From positions 3,486,501 through 3,550,500 of the forward strand of contig JADLSH010000363.1 in assembly GCA_016169945.1 (NCBI GenBank): a stretch of 64,000 nt of DNA. The letters are read 5' to 3'. Under the pieces are notes generated by a model. The model saw nothing but the letters and a program-made list of their open reading frames with translations. It searched no databases and had not been told where the DNA came from. Source of the stretch: Trachythela sp. YZ-2020 (Eukaryota > Cnidaria > Anthozoa > Malacalcyonacea > Clavulariidae). Numbering within the stretch: the first letter of the stretch is position 1; each line of letters opens with the position of its first letter. The position numbers were made by a program, and so were the translations under genes. Of the stretch, positions 10,495-20,767 are shown in pieces.

Positions 10495-10629
10495 AGCTTA
10501 AGCAAGCGACGTTTTTGTCAACACGGACGTCACCCGATGTGTTGAAGATTACCACAAATACAGTTTTTAATCCAGTCCCCCCTCGGCAATCTGACGTCCG
10601 TGTTGACAAAAACGTCGCTTGCTTAAGCT
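10495..10629. repeat. Perfect 38-bp inverted repeat (foldback)
   Basis: The arm at 10495-10532 (starts AGCTTAAGCAAGCGACGTTT) is the exact reverse complement of 10592-10629, all 38 positions by eye, around a 59-bp spacer. Perfect arms imply recent origin or gene conversion. The overlapping antiparallel frames are artefacts of the symmetry. Confidence 0.9.
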
Positions 10630-10679
10630 CGCTAATATAAAAGTACGTGCACGGCTCAAATCTAGTCACTTGAGAGTTG

Positions 10680-10850
10680 AAGCGAGAGTTGGATGCAGAG
10701 GGACAGAGTGGATGCAGAAAGATAGAATGGATGCAGAGGAATAGAGTGGATACAGTGAATACAGTGGATACAGAGGGCATAGAGTTGGATGCGGAGGAAT
10801 ATAGAGTGGATACAAAGGGATAGAGTGGATGCAGAGTAAACGTACACAAA
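10680..10850. repeat. Degenerate 18-20 bp tandem repeat
   Basis: Repeats of GGATGCAGAG(G)-ATAGAGT, with variants ATACAGTG. Three overlapping low-complexity frames on the minus strand are artefacts. Confidence 0.8.
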
Positions 10851-11247
10851 GGTATGAAAGGCAGAAACTCAAGATAACGAGGCGAACAAGACAAAAACGA
10901 AGACATAATTAGTAATTTTCTATTTTTTTTGGTAACAATTCCGGCCCTCGTGTCAACTGTCAACAAAAGTTATGTAAAAAGTGGTATATAATTTGTTTGC
11001 ACACTTGAAATAAAATCCTCGTGAACAGTAGTGGTGGATGCGAGCTAGTTCTCTCGATACTATACTCGTTAACAGTGGTATAGGTATCAATCTTTCTCAC
11101 TCAACTAAAGGCCTTGTTTAGCACAATTCTCACGCGAAAGTTGGCACAATATCCTCAATAGGAACGGGTAGCTATGAGCATAGAACTGGAAAAATGCATT
11201 TCATCTTTTTGCCATAACAATGCAAAAACAATTTTGAAATCCATACA
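10851..11247. other. Intergenic, no gene seen
   Basis: Ordinary AT-rich DNA between two tandem arrays. Confidence 0.4.
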
Positions 11248-11600
11248 TACCATATAACCATATTACCACATAACCATATAACCATATAACCATATAACCA
11301 CATAACCATATAACCATATAACCACATAACCACATAACCATATAACCACATAACCGTATAACCACATAACCATATAACCATATAACCACATAACCATAAT
11401 AACCTTATAACCACATAACCATATAACCACATAACCATTAAACCATATAACCATATAACCATATAACCATATAACCATATAACCATATAACCATATAACC
11501 ATATAACCATATAACCATATAACCATATAACCATATAACCATATAACCATATAACCATATAACCATATAACCATATAACCATATAACCATACACCATATA
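11248..11600. repeat. 8-bp satellite (AACCATAT)n
   Basis: About 40 copies. The right part (about 11440-11590) is nearly pure ATATAACC. The left part mixes ATATAACC and ACATAACC units in semi-regular alternation, giving a 16-24 bp secondary period. The MVIWLYGY-type proteins from the opposite strand are artefacts. Confidence 0.95.
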
Positions 11601-11609
11601 ACAACATAA

Positions 11610-11810
11610 CGTTGGAGAAAATGTTGGAAATGCTATTTTTATTCCATCAAGTTCTATACATTATATTCATAGTATATCCACAGTATTTCCATAGTAGTGA
11701 AAATGGCAATTTAATAGCAAGAAATTAGTATAATTTTCATACTATAATTGACTGTATTTTCATACTTTTCCAACCAGGATCCATGCATAGTAAAGATTTT
11801 GAAAAATATT
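11610..11810. repeat. Dispersed AT-rich repeat, copy 2
   Basis: Shares GGAAATGCTATTT, CATACTTTTCCAACCAGGATCC and GATTTTGAAAAATATT-type phrases with 1-330. It lies directly beside the 8-bp satellite. Confidence 0.5.
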
Positions 11811-11971
11811 CCAGTGCAACCATATATATAGCGACTTCTGACTAGAAACGAAATTTTAAAGAAAATGGGCATTTAAAGTTGAATAGTTTATCTAATTTAT
11901 AGCAAGAACTCTTAAAACGGTTACCTGTCGATAAGTTCATAAAATGGAAGATAGACAAAGACAATATTTGA

Positions 11972-12026
11972 GACGATTCCGGCGCAGCGCTCTGACCACT
12001 GCATGAGCTACAGAGTCCAGTTGCCA
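11972..12026 (-). repeat. tRNA-derived SINE remnant
   Basis: On the minus strand: GACTCTGTAGCTCATGCAGT, then GGTCAGAGCGCTGCGCCGG. This is a clear tRNA A-box region with D-arm. The B box is replaced by unrelated sequence. Confidence 0.6.
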
Positions 12027-12388
12027 AGCGTTAACCGCAAGTTCATGCATATATATAAGTAGTAATATACAGGCCGATCAACCCCCTTTTTTGGGGGGGA
12101 GCAGGGGGAGAAAGGGGGGAGCACATCACTACAAATTCAAACATCATTAGCACATGGTACATTAACATAATGTAGGGGGGAGCATGAGGCGGATTCTAGC
12201 CATTTGATTGGTCCATTTGCATTTTGACTAAAGTTTGCGGGTGTCTGACTCATCTGGGCAATATTAAAGAAATGTTCTCCTTTCTCATTGGCTCGATCTG
12301 TTTGACTCATCTTGACTAATTCGCTCCTTGGGGTATTCAGCAGTCTTCAGTCAATACGAAATGAAAATAAAGTCTTTCTGATTGCTAC
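12027..12388. other. G-tract-rich intergenic DNA
   Basis: Contains runs of six to seven G or C (12083-12125 and 12174-12185) and repeated 'GACTCATC' phrases near 12250-12310. No promoter is firmly identified. Confidence 0.4.
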
Positions 12389-12706
12389 TTGACCGCAAAG
12401 GTTCAAATTGGTTTGAGTATCGACTATCGAGTATACTGTAGATTGTTTTACACAAGATTTATAAAATGTCAATTTATGAAACTGTTCAGTCAGTCTGCGT
12501 TTCAAAATGACGATGTAAAGGCTCTGGAAAAGGTGAACACAGATCTGTTCAAGCAAATTCACGCTTTGTTTACAAGACCTGTCCAAGAGCTTTTAGATGC
12601 TATCAATGACACCGATGAGTCACAGTCTGTCGAGAAATTTTGGCGCAGAAATTTTCACACCAAGAGTTGCTCGTGTAAAAAGCAGCGAAAGATAAAACTT
12701 ATTTAG
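12389..12706 (+). CDS. Hypothetical 105-aa ORF
   Basis: I do not recognise it. The stretch from about residue 30 (MKLFSQSAF) onward has protein-like composition: an amphipathic region with FKQIHALFTRPVQELLDAIN, then KFWRRNF, and a basic Cys-containing tail (SCSCKKQRKIKL). The first 29 residues look non-coding. It could be an exon or a transposon scrap. It lies just before the receptor duplication block at 12717, and no second copy exists in the other blocks, so it is not part of the duplicated unit. Confidence 0.25.
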   Translation: MTAKVQIGLSIDYRVYCRLFYTRFIKCQFMKLFSQSAFQNDDVKALEKVNTDLFKQIHALFTRPVQELLDAINDTDESQSVEKFWRRNFHTKSCSCKKQRKIKLI

Positions 12707-12716
12707 AAAATTTTTT

Positions 12717-13500
12717 TATAGAAAATTTATATTCTGCGGGTTGTTAAGGCTCAGCATGATTTGCATATGAAATTCATTAATGCACCCAATCATAATCCAC
12801 GTAAAAGTCACGAGTATAGTCCTATAATTCTCGACTTTGACTATAGCTGAAATAGTCCTAAATGTCCATGACTATAGTCATAAAAGTCCGTCACTATAGT
12901 CCAAGTAGCCATGACTATGGTCCTAATAGTGATGAATATTTTGTCTCATTAAAAAGAAAGGTGTAAATTTACTCTTCACAAAGCCGAACAGATGTAAACA
13001 TAAGTATACTCAAGTATTCTTTTTGAGAACACTTCCAGAATAAACGTGGCTACGTGCGTGAAGCAAATGTTTTGGCAACACATGTCAAAATATTTGAACT
13101 GAATTACAAGCACAACGACTTGATGTTGCAGCAGAACAATAATCTAAGTAGTTAATTACCCCTTAACTAAATTTGTGTCTTCTGTAGTTGCGAAAATTGT
13201 AAAAGAGCGTTATGTTCAAAGCGTTTTAGACGCCAAAGACGTAGTTAAAAACATTAAACATACCTGTTAAAGTTTCAGCAAAACGGATTAAATTACAATT
13301 GCTTGTAGTTATTTACCCGTATTTTCTCAGTTTCTAAATGCTTTGCTGCTTTAAGCCTAATTATATCGTTTACACTACAGTATAAAAAATTCTGAACTCT
13401 TAATCTTTAATTACTCTAATCGTCTTTGAAATTTTAAGCAATATTCCCTTGAGCCTTAATTTTCTTTATTTAATTCACTAAAATGGGCTTGTTATTTTTT
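12717..13500 (+). repeat. Receptor-unit 1, distal 5' flank (shared with 53990-54930)
   Basis: Duplicated DNA. It contains a CATGACTATAGTC-type array at about 12820-12945, then ACTTCCAGAATAAACGTGGC, GTGCGTGAAGCAAATGTTTT and following sequence, collinear with 53990-54930 and partly with 40780-41240. No gene is present. Confidence 0.75.
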
Positions 13501-14456
13501 TCACGGCCTGGTTTTCAAAATCAAAACTCACGAGTCGTATAGTTTGTAGCGAATTTTCACTGGGCCGGGGTGTTAAGCTGTTAGCCGTTCGCAATTAAAC
13601 AGCAGTTTTTGAACGAAAGGCGAGGCCGAGGATTGGGTATAATAATTTAAACGCCCATGCATGACGCGTATTTTAATCGCTTAAAATTACACGATTTTCA
13701 GTGTTATATTCCAACTACGGAAGAATATCGGAGCTCCCGCAGAGATAACCTGCGGTGTTTAAGCGTTCTTAAACCATTCTTAATTGTCACTTTTGGCTGA
13801 AAACGAAAATATAATCACTAGAAAACTGCATTATAGATCGACACAAGCAGGGGCACAGAGGTTGCAGCCTCCTCTGCAGGCAACTCGGTGGCAAACGTCA
13901 AAATTATTTGGCAGAAATTGCTCAATATTTAGCAGAGCGCGCCAAGAGGGTGGCAGCTATATTAATGTGGTAATGAGGGGGAAGACAGGGGGCGTGGCAG
14001 TAATAAAATTATCCCTCGCGTAATGTATATTCAAGTAGTCTTGAAGAAAACCCTTCCAAAAATAACGATAGCTACGTGCATGGAGCAACAGGTTTTTGCA
14101 ACACAATATCAAAATATTTGAACTTCACCAGCTGACAATGAGCTCACTCTCTAGAACAATATGTTATATAAGCATACCTTAGCCCTCAGCTAAGTACCCG
14201 TGCATGTCAAACGGATTCTGTGTAGGAAACAAAATTTTAAATAGATTCTCCTTCAAGTTTTCTTCTCACCGTTCCTTCGATTTGTTTACAAAGTACTTTC
14301 ACAAAGTTTGAATTGGTGCAGTTATTTATCTAAAACAACGTAGCTATATTTAGTCTATAATTTTTCCGACTGAGTAATATCAACGAGCAATTATACAATT
14401 TACGTAAATTTTACGTCTGAAAATTCTAAAAGTAAATAATACGTAATGTTTGGAGA
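13501..14456. other. Receptor-unit 1 flank, no gene
   Basis: The 14040-14160 stretch resembles 41140-41260 (GTAGCTACATGCGTG, CCAGCTGACAATGA). The frame at 13784-14023 is unsupported. Confidence 0.45.
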
Positions 14457-15660
14457 GTAAACTTGAACATATCAGTAACTTGGTAGTGAGTTGACGTATC
14501 TAATCTCTGATTGGTCACGCAATATAAACAATACTTATTGAAACGTCAATCAAGTTAATTTTATAGACTGTTAGGAGCATTAAAGACACGCACTGTCTTG
14601 AGAACAGTCAGTTGAAAGTTTCAGTTGGAAAGAAGAGTCAGAATTTCGAGCAGAACTTGGGAGTTTATAGGATTTGATAAAATTGAAGTCAGGAAGAAAT
14701 AAGATTAAACAGCATAAATTGAAAATCATTACGAAGAATTAATAAGGTAAGGCACACACGAACTCAGTTCGTATATAGATGCATATTTAGTAAATATATA
14801 TATAGCGTTATTTGTAATTTACTTCTGGATAACAGTATAGACAGGGGAAATTGAAATTCACATGAATTACGAGTTTTTGAAGTGTTTTCAATGAGGGAAT
14901 TTCTTTCCGAATTTGTAAACAATGAGAATATAAAGATATATAAATATAAATATCTTTAAAAAAATTCTTGAGGAAACCATACATATTTTAAACTTAACCA
15001 GGGGCAGTTGTAAAAAAATCAACTTTTAGCCCTCAAGCAGAAATCAACTGCTCCTGGGCTAAACTTCCTTCTAGAAGAACCCTTCAATATTTTTTTTATC
15101 GAACGAGATGCCCGCATTTTAGGATATCATATGTAGTATAGTTAACTAGAGCACACTCATAACGCAGCTGTTAGCTCAGTTGTTTAAGCATAGAAGTGTG
15201 AAGCGCTAGGCCATTGGTTCAAGTCCCTGTGTCGGAGCAACACCCAGGTCATAAAATAAGTGAGGGAGAAGGTGCTGCTGTAGCTCGAAAAACTGTAATT
15301 GATTATACCTTCACGTCTGACAATCTTTAATATATATAGACGGTAAACCGTATGCCACTGGTGACGTTTGTAGATTGGGTTGTTAAAACCTGTTGATTAA
15401 CATAATTAATTCAAATTTAAATATCTAAATGAAGCAAAAGTGGCCTATACACCTCTTCCAGTTATCATGAGAAACGTTTATGCCTGCGCAAAATAACTAG
15501 TGTACTTTAAAAACAATACATAATTTTTATTTATTACAAATTATCCGCTATTAGGGCCTGGCGTTTTTGGTAAGGTGGGACTATGGGTGGGGGAGGGGGG
15601 GACGGTTACACGTACTGTTTTGGCAGAATCATATATTTGACGCTTCCCTTATGAACTGGA
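14457..15660 (+). repeat. Flank repeat, tandem copy A
   Basis: Starts GAGTAAACTTGAACATATC and includes GATTGGTCACGCAATATAAA, ATTTCGAGCAGAACTTGGGA and a SINE-like module at 15166. It ends near CCCTTATGAACTGGAA. Related copies start at about 15661 (B) and 16479 (C), making a three-copy tandem block. A fourth copy, in unit 3, starts at 54955. Confidence 0.75.
15166..15400 (+). repeat. tRNA-derived SINE-like module, copy 1
   Basis: A box TTAGCTCAGTTG (15171-15182) and B box GGTTCAAGTCC (15216-15226) at Pol III spacing. They are followed by a conserved body (CACCCAGGTCATAAAATAAG, ...GTTAAAACCTGTTG). Copies at 17076, 41420 and 57221 sit at equivalent places in the duplicated flanks, so they were probably copied with the flank and not inserted separately. 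Confidence 0.65.
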
Positions 15661-16478
15661 AAAAGCGTTAAAACACGTACTGCTTTGAGCACAGTCAGTT
15701 GAAATTTGGAATTTCGAAAGGAAAGTGAGAATTTTGAGCGGCAGAATTTGGGAGTTGATAGAAGTCAGGAGAAAAGAAGGTTAACAACATCAGTTGAACA
15801 ACATTACGAAGGATTAATAAAAGTATAAAGATACACGAAGTAACACATAAATGTTCTAATTGGCGCTATTTGTAGTTTACATCTAGATAACAACATGGAT
15901 ATGGTTAAACGGCACACATTCGTACGACTTTTTGAAGATTAATTTGTTCAATGAGAGAGTTTCTCTGAGAACTTGGAAACAATGAAAATATCATGTCCTT
16001 TAGGAAATGTCGAGGAAATCTATTCGTATTTTAGACCTAACTGGGAGCAGTTGTGAAAATACTCTATAGACCTTCCAGCAGGAAACAGCTGCTTCTGTCT
16101 AAAATATATACATTTAACGTTGTTCTCTGAAAATGTCTCTTCCTTAACGGTTTTATTTGTTCGTAGCATTTTGTAAAATATCATTTCCATGCCAGCATTC
16201 TACATATGCAGGTCCATTGTGCTTTTCGCTCTTAGAAATCGAGATTATGCGGTTTTACGTTTAGACTTTAATTAAAAGGAGAGCCGTAATTTAGTTAGCA
16301 ACATATAGATTTCGCTTTAAATTTCCTTTTACAAAAGGCCCTTCTATATTCTGTTCTATCGAACGAGATGCCCAAAATTTAGCATATGATTTATTGTTAA
16401 TAGAATAATTAACTGAAGTGCACTCACTACACAGCTGTTACCTGCGTTGTTTTATTTAAACATCTGATTATGAAGCGT
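15661..16478 (+). repeat. Flank repeat, tandem copy B (truncated)
   Basis: Shares CACGTACTG(C/T)TTTGAG-ACAGTC and the following sequence with copies A and C. It breaks off inside the SINE-like module (after GAAGCGTAG at about 16476), where copy C begins. The SINE body is therefore missing here. Confidence 0.7.
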
Positions 16479-17540
16479 AGAGTAAACTTGACCATATTAG
16501 TAGCGTGGTAGAGAGTTGGCGTCCGATTGGTCACGCAATATAAACAATACTTTTTGAAACGTCAATCAAGTTAATTTAATACGGACTGTTAGGGGCATTA
16601 AAGGCACGTACTGTTTTGAGAACAGTCCGTTCGAAGTTTATGTAATTGGAAAGAGTCGAAATTTCGAGCAGAACTTGGGAGGTTATAGGAGTTGATAGAA
16701 TTGAAGGCTGGATGAGAGAAGGTTAAAAAATTGAAAATCATTTCGAAGGATTACGAACTCAGTTTGTATAACTCATAAATGTTAAATAGCGTTATTTGTA
16801 TAGTTTATTTCGACCTGGATAATAGCATAGACAGGCCAATTTCAAATTGATTTCACATTTTTTGAAGTTTTTTCAATGAGGGAATTTCTCTCACAATTTA
16901 GAAACCATACATATTTTGGACCTAACCAGGAGCAGTTGTGAAAAAATCAACTATAAGCCCACCAGCAGAAATCAACTGCTCCTGGGCTAAACCCTTCAAC
17001 ATTTTGTCCTATCGAGCGAGATGCCCAAAATCTAGAATAAGATATATAGTATAGTTAACTAGAGCGCACTCATAACGCAGCTGCTATTTCTGTTGTTTGA
17101 GCATCGGTCTGCGAAGCAGTAGGTCATTCATTTTGGTTCAAGTCCCTGTGTCGGAGCAACACTCAGGTCATAAAATAAGTGAGGGAGAAGGTGGTGCTGG
17201 AGGTCGAAAAACTGTAATTCGTTATACCTTCACGTCTGACAATCTTTAATATATAGACGGTAAACCGTATGCCACTGGTGACGTTTGTAGATTGGGTTGT
17301 TAAAACCTGTTGGTTAACATAATTAATTCAAATTGAAATATCTACATTAAGCAAAAGTGTCCTATACTCCTCTTCCAGATTTCATGAGAAACGTTTATGC
17401 CTGTGCACTATAACTAGTGTACTTTAAAAACAATACAGAATTTTTATTTATTACAAACTATCCTGACGTTTTTGATAGGGTGGGACTATGGGTGGGAGGG
17501 GTTATATATTTGACCCTTCCCTTATGAACTGGAAGAAGAA
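16479..17540 (+). repeat. Flank repeat, tandem copy C
   Basis: Collinear with copy A from GAGTAAACTTGACCATATTA to CCCTTATGAACTGGAAG. Copies A and C are closer to each other than to B. Confidence 0.7.
17076..17310 (+). repeat. tRNA-derived SINE-like module, copy 2
   Basis: The B box GGTTCAAGTCC (17135-17145) is intact. The A box is degraded (CTATTTCTGTTG). The body matches copy 1. Confidence 0.6.
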
Positions 17541-17959
17541 TGGGGCTTAACCATTTACGGTAATAAAAATAGAAAATGAAATAATTACGTTCTTTCTTTC
17601 AGTTATTAAAGAATTGTTTATGAAATATCGTGCTTGATTGTGTGATGAATATACTGAATACATCTAAGATGCTGGAAATGAATGGTACTCAAACACAAGG
17701 TTTGTGCAAAAAGTTTAATTGACTGACATGCTTTACTATACAGTTGAAAAAAGCATTTATGACCTCCGTTATGACGTCATGTTTTCACCTCCGGTTGTTT
17801 AAGCCTGCAAACAACAGCCGCCCGAGACAATCGGGTGGCTGTTATTCGCAGGCTGGGGATGTTTGTGTGTTTGCATGTGTGGTTGTTCGTCTGTCAACAA
17901 ATTGGAGTATATGGCCGTAAACCAGGAACCAATCGTTCAAAATTGTTATAAATGCGTAA
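17541..17959 (+). repeat. Receptor-unit 1 proximal 5' flank, with a 50-bp hairpin insert
   Basis: Matches 42140-42500 and 57930-58310 (AATGGTACTCAAACACAAGG, CATGACGTCATGTTTTCA in forms). A GC-rich hairpin, CAGCCGCCCGA...TCGGGTGGCTG, inside AGCCTGC...GCAGGCT (about 17803-17853), is absent from both other copies, so it is a later insertion. Confidence 0.7.
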
Positions 17960-19043
17960 CAACCTCGAACCCAGGGTCTTTCGAGGGGGAGGGGAAAGAC
18001 CCTGGCGTCGGCCGGTCACGTGACACAAAAACACCCAGATATAGTGGGTGTTTTAAAATTTTAATTATACTTAAATTTTGCATAACATTGTTTTTAGTTC
18101 GTTCCAGATTTCTTGAAGTTGAAGTCTTGTAAGCTCTCATAATCTTTTCCAAATAAAAATGATCCTTGTGAACGCCTGCACAATTTCTCGCAAGACTTCC
18201 TTATATCTTTACAGATCAACTTTTTAATTGAATTGACGACAGTCGGACAGTGTTCTGCAAGAATACCTGCCAGTTCAGTAGCATATCGAGTGTTAGACGC
18301 TCGTGTTATGAGTTGTTGTTGCCTTTCGCTTAAAAGAGATTGAGCCGCTTCCAGCGTATTATTAAACGAACACCCAGCTTCTGAAGATTGTTTAGGCAAA
18401 ATATTAACAGCTTGCGTATTTCCACTTTGACTTTGTGTGTTTGAGGATGCTTCAGTTTCGACGGTCACGTCAGCCTCGGTTGTTGTTATTGTTGTAAACA
18501 ATTGCTTGGCCGAACTTAATTGTGACTGATTTATTTGATGAGCGCGCTTCGAAGGCTGTTGTGTTGGCGACTGTAACATGCACCTTTTAACAGAGAATTC
18601 ATCGGAAGGTTTTTCCTGCAAAGATTGAGCTTTAGCAATGAATCTTCCATCTTATTTATGAACGCGACGCACTGCCTACATAGCACTTTCGAGTAGCCAT
18701 CGTCTTCAGAAACTTCTACACCGCACAGTTTCTTTATCTTCACACAAAGATTTATTGATGTATCAGCTTTGCTAAATAATCGTACCATATGACGCGTGTC
18801 TTGACAACCACCATAGAGTCTACAAACTGGGTTTCTAGTTGTAATTTTAGTCGGTGTGACTTTGTCACCCCTTTGTCCGCCATCATGAATATGCATATTA
18901 AATAAAATTCAAATTTGGATAATTTAATCTCAAAGTTGCATAAATTTTCAAAATTCACAAGCCAATCATAAGACAGAATTCACCAGCCGACGCCAGGGAC
19001 TTTTCCCCTCCACCCCCCTCGAAAAGCCCTGGAATCGAGGTTG
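17960..19043 (-). mobile_element. TIR transposon (1,084 bp) carrying a ZAD gene, 10-bp target duplication
   Basis: Flanked by AAATGCGTAA at 17950-17959 and 19044-19053. The ends are inverted: CAACCTCGA-(AC/TT)CCAGGG at the left, its complement at the right, about 55 bp in all. Each end contains its own hairpin (CCAGGGTCTTT...AAAGACCCTGG on the left). Units 2 and 3 lack it at the matching site (near 42580 and 58350). A 9-10 bp duplication would fit Mutator-like elements best, but no transposase is present, so the superfamily is open. Confidence 0.8.
18094..18896 (-). pseudogene. ZAD-like zinc-binding protein gene, frameshifted, inside the TIR element
   Basis: The first part (18896 to about 18640) reads VCRLYGGC...RLFSK, a long helix region, then VLCRQCVAFINKMEDSLL and a later Cys. 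Two Cys pairs about 50 residues apart, with LF and KI between, match the ZAD (zinc-finger-associated domain) pattern, although the first pair is spaced C-x4-C instead of C-x2-C. The second part (18621 to 18094) continues in another frame: a Ser/Thr/Gln-rich linker, then ERQQQLITRASNTRYATELA and a Cys-containing basic segment. The switch near 18620-18650 is a frameshift or a tiny intron. Another frame switch near 18870 separates a MADKG-type start from the ZAD. ZADs usually dimerise transcription factors. No DNA-binding fingers are seen here, and it is probably dead. Confidence 0.6.
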
Positions 19044-19720
19044 AAATGCGTAACTAACAGAATGTGTAATTAATGTATGTTTAATTTATGCATGAATAGT
19101 TGACGGGCGTATGAAGGCTTTGAGTGCCCTCTATTTAAGTAATATGCCATACAGGTGAACGAGTCTATTATCCATCTGATTGGTTTATTTTTTATCACGC
19201 TCGAAACATCGAATTAAATAGGTTTAATATCGAAATATATGTGGAGATTTTATGATCTTGGGAGTTTCATCTTGTGGCAATTTTCTCCCTATACAACTCT
19301 TAGCGGTCCTTCCAACGATTGCTGACATTTTTCAACTGGTTATGTTGAAATATGAATTGATCACGCAAACACGTAAGAAATAACTTTGGCTAAGGAATCG
19401 GTTGATATTCGTATTCTATATCCTTTAGGCAACTGCCGCATAAAACAGCGATGAAAAATCAAAATTTCCGCCACTGACGTCCTGTACTTGGCTTTTTAAT
19501 CCTTGAATTTCTGTTTAGTATATTTTCTATAAAATTCCAGCTAAGTTCTTTGAAATATATAAAATACAAATAAATGAATAAATAAATAAAAAATTGAAGA
19601 ATTTAGAAGACGTCAATATCGCAAAACGCGTATAGCACTATCCTGAAATTTGTCTAACTCGTGTGGTATTTTTATTCATTACCTAGGGCCAAGTTGTGCA
19701 TTGATAACAGAGACGAGCAG
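19044..19720 (+). repeat. GPCR pseudogene 2, 5' flank and leader remnant
   Basis: Collinear with 42590-43260 and 58350-58720, including ACCTAGGG(C/T)CAAGTT(G/T)TGCATTGAT at about 19681-19704, just before the receptor start codon in the intact copies. About 300 bp at 19125-19430 has no counterpart in unit 3. The receptor sequence stops at 19720, where the LTR begins. Confidence 0.75.
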
Positions 19721-19943
19721 TGATTTTTCAAAATTTCTGCACCTATTCAGGATTTTCTGGCCTCCCAAGAAATATGTATCCCAAACAATTCACAAGTTAT
19801 TAAACGACAAAGTTTTAAATAGTTTTATTAATGCGTTAAAATCCCTCGCTCGAATATATTGTGAAAAAATGTAAACAACAGTCACACCCTCGTACGATGT
19901 GACGTTTATCTAACGTCTTTCCGGTTTCCCACTTCCGGACACA
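19721..19943 (-). repeat. 3' LTR of the Bel/Pao element
   Basis: On the minus strand this runs from TGTGTCCGGAAGTGGG to AAAAATCA, so it has TG...CA ends and is 223 bp long. A purine tract (GGGGGGAG on the minus strand, 19944-19951) lies directly before it, as expected for plus-strand priming. No second LTR remains, so the limits are inferred from the tract and from the receptor junction. Confidence 0.6.
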
Positions 19944-20071
19944 CTCCCCCCATATATACTCCTACGAGGAGATATATGTTAACTTGATAGTCTTATAACG
20001 TTCGAACATAACAAGAATGTTGCTTAAATTTAACCGTATAATGTCCTTTTCTAACTTCAAAGTTTTACAAG

Positions 20072-20681
20072 TCAGTCATTCTCCTCTTCGTTAAAATTGT
20101 CTTGAATTCGTAATACTGCTGCAGCGGCTGCCTCTCTTTGAGGTCTGGGCAAGAATTCTGGAACTGTCGGGTTAAGTGGTACAGGCAATGAACGGTCGCA
20201 TGATAATTCCAAAGGACTGAGGTGTTGGGTCGCTCTCTCGAGAACTCCGTTGCTTGTTTTGACCTTAGTTCCTCGGTTTTCCCATCTCTCCCTTTGGATC
20301 AGTTCCAAAACAACTCCAAGTTTCCAGTAATTACGGATCTTTGCATCACCTCTGATAATTACCACATCTCCAATCTTCGGATGCGGATTCTGTTCACCTC
20401 CCGCTTGTCTGTGCTGTTCTCGAAAGGGCACGCACATACTCTTTGGACCAACGACTCCAAACCATCTCCTTGCAACGGGCAAGGTATTTTGCTCTTTTCC
20501 GGAGGTCCACGTTGGGGATCTGGTGCGGCTCCAAGTTTGTTAGATGACTTGGGTTGAGATTCAGCATCAAGTTTGGTGTGAGCAGTGGGAGTTGAATGTC
20601 ATCCTCCAAATAGCTTAAGGGCCTGTTATTTAGTACAGTTTCCACATCGAGGACGAGTTCTTCCAGTCCTGACCAGCGCAA
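20072..20681 (-). pseudogene. Bel/Pao integrase C-terminal part, frameshifted
   Basis: Two frames. The first (20681-20394) has NNRPLSYLEDD, a Pao-integrase hallmark. The second (20482-20072) has a DUF5641-like tail, IGDVVII...WKLGVV..., an SH3-like chromatin or DNA contact module. The frame changes near 20420. Its upstream neighbour joins by another frame break near 20810. Confidence 0.75.
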
Positions 20682-20767
20682 GGTAGCGTTGCCAATGGTC
20701 TTATAGAAAGCGTTCTTGAAGAGCCCGATGAGGCGTTCAAATTGACCGCCCCACCATGGCGCTCGAC

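Noticed and set aside
10418..10966. 182-aa minus-strand ORF
   Set aside because: Runs through a perfect inverted repeat and a tandem repeat; low-complexity Ser/Pro/Leu composition.
11172..11607. MVIWLYGY-type membrane-like proteins on the minus strand
   Set aside because: Translation of an 8-bp satellite in three frames; no natural start or conservation.
12389..12706. Assigning a function to the 105-aa ORF
   Set aside because: Composition is suggestive but I see no recognised motif.
15166..15240. Functional tRNA gene
   Set aside because: A and B boxes are present but acceptor and anticodon stems do not pair by eye, and copies sit in repeats; SINE-like.
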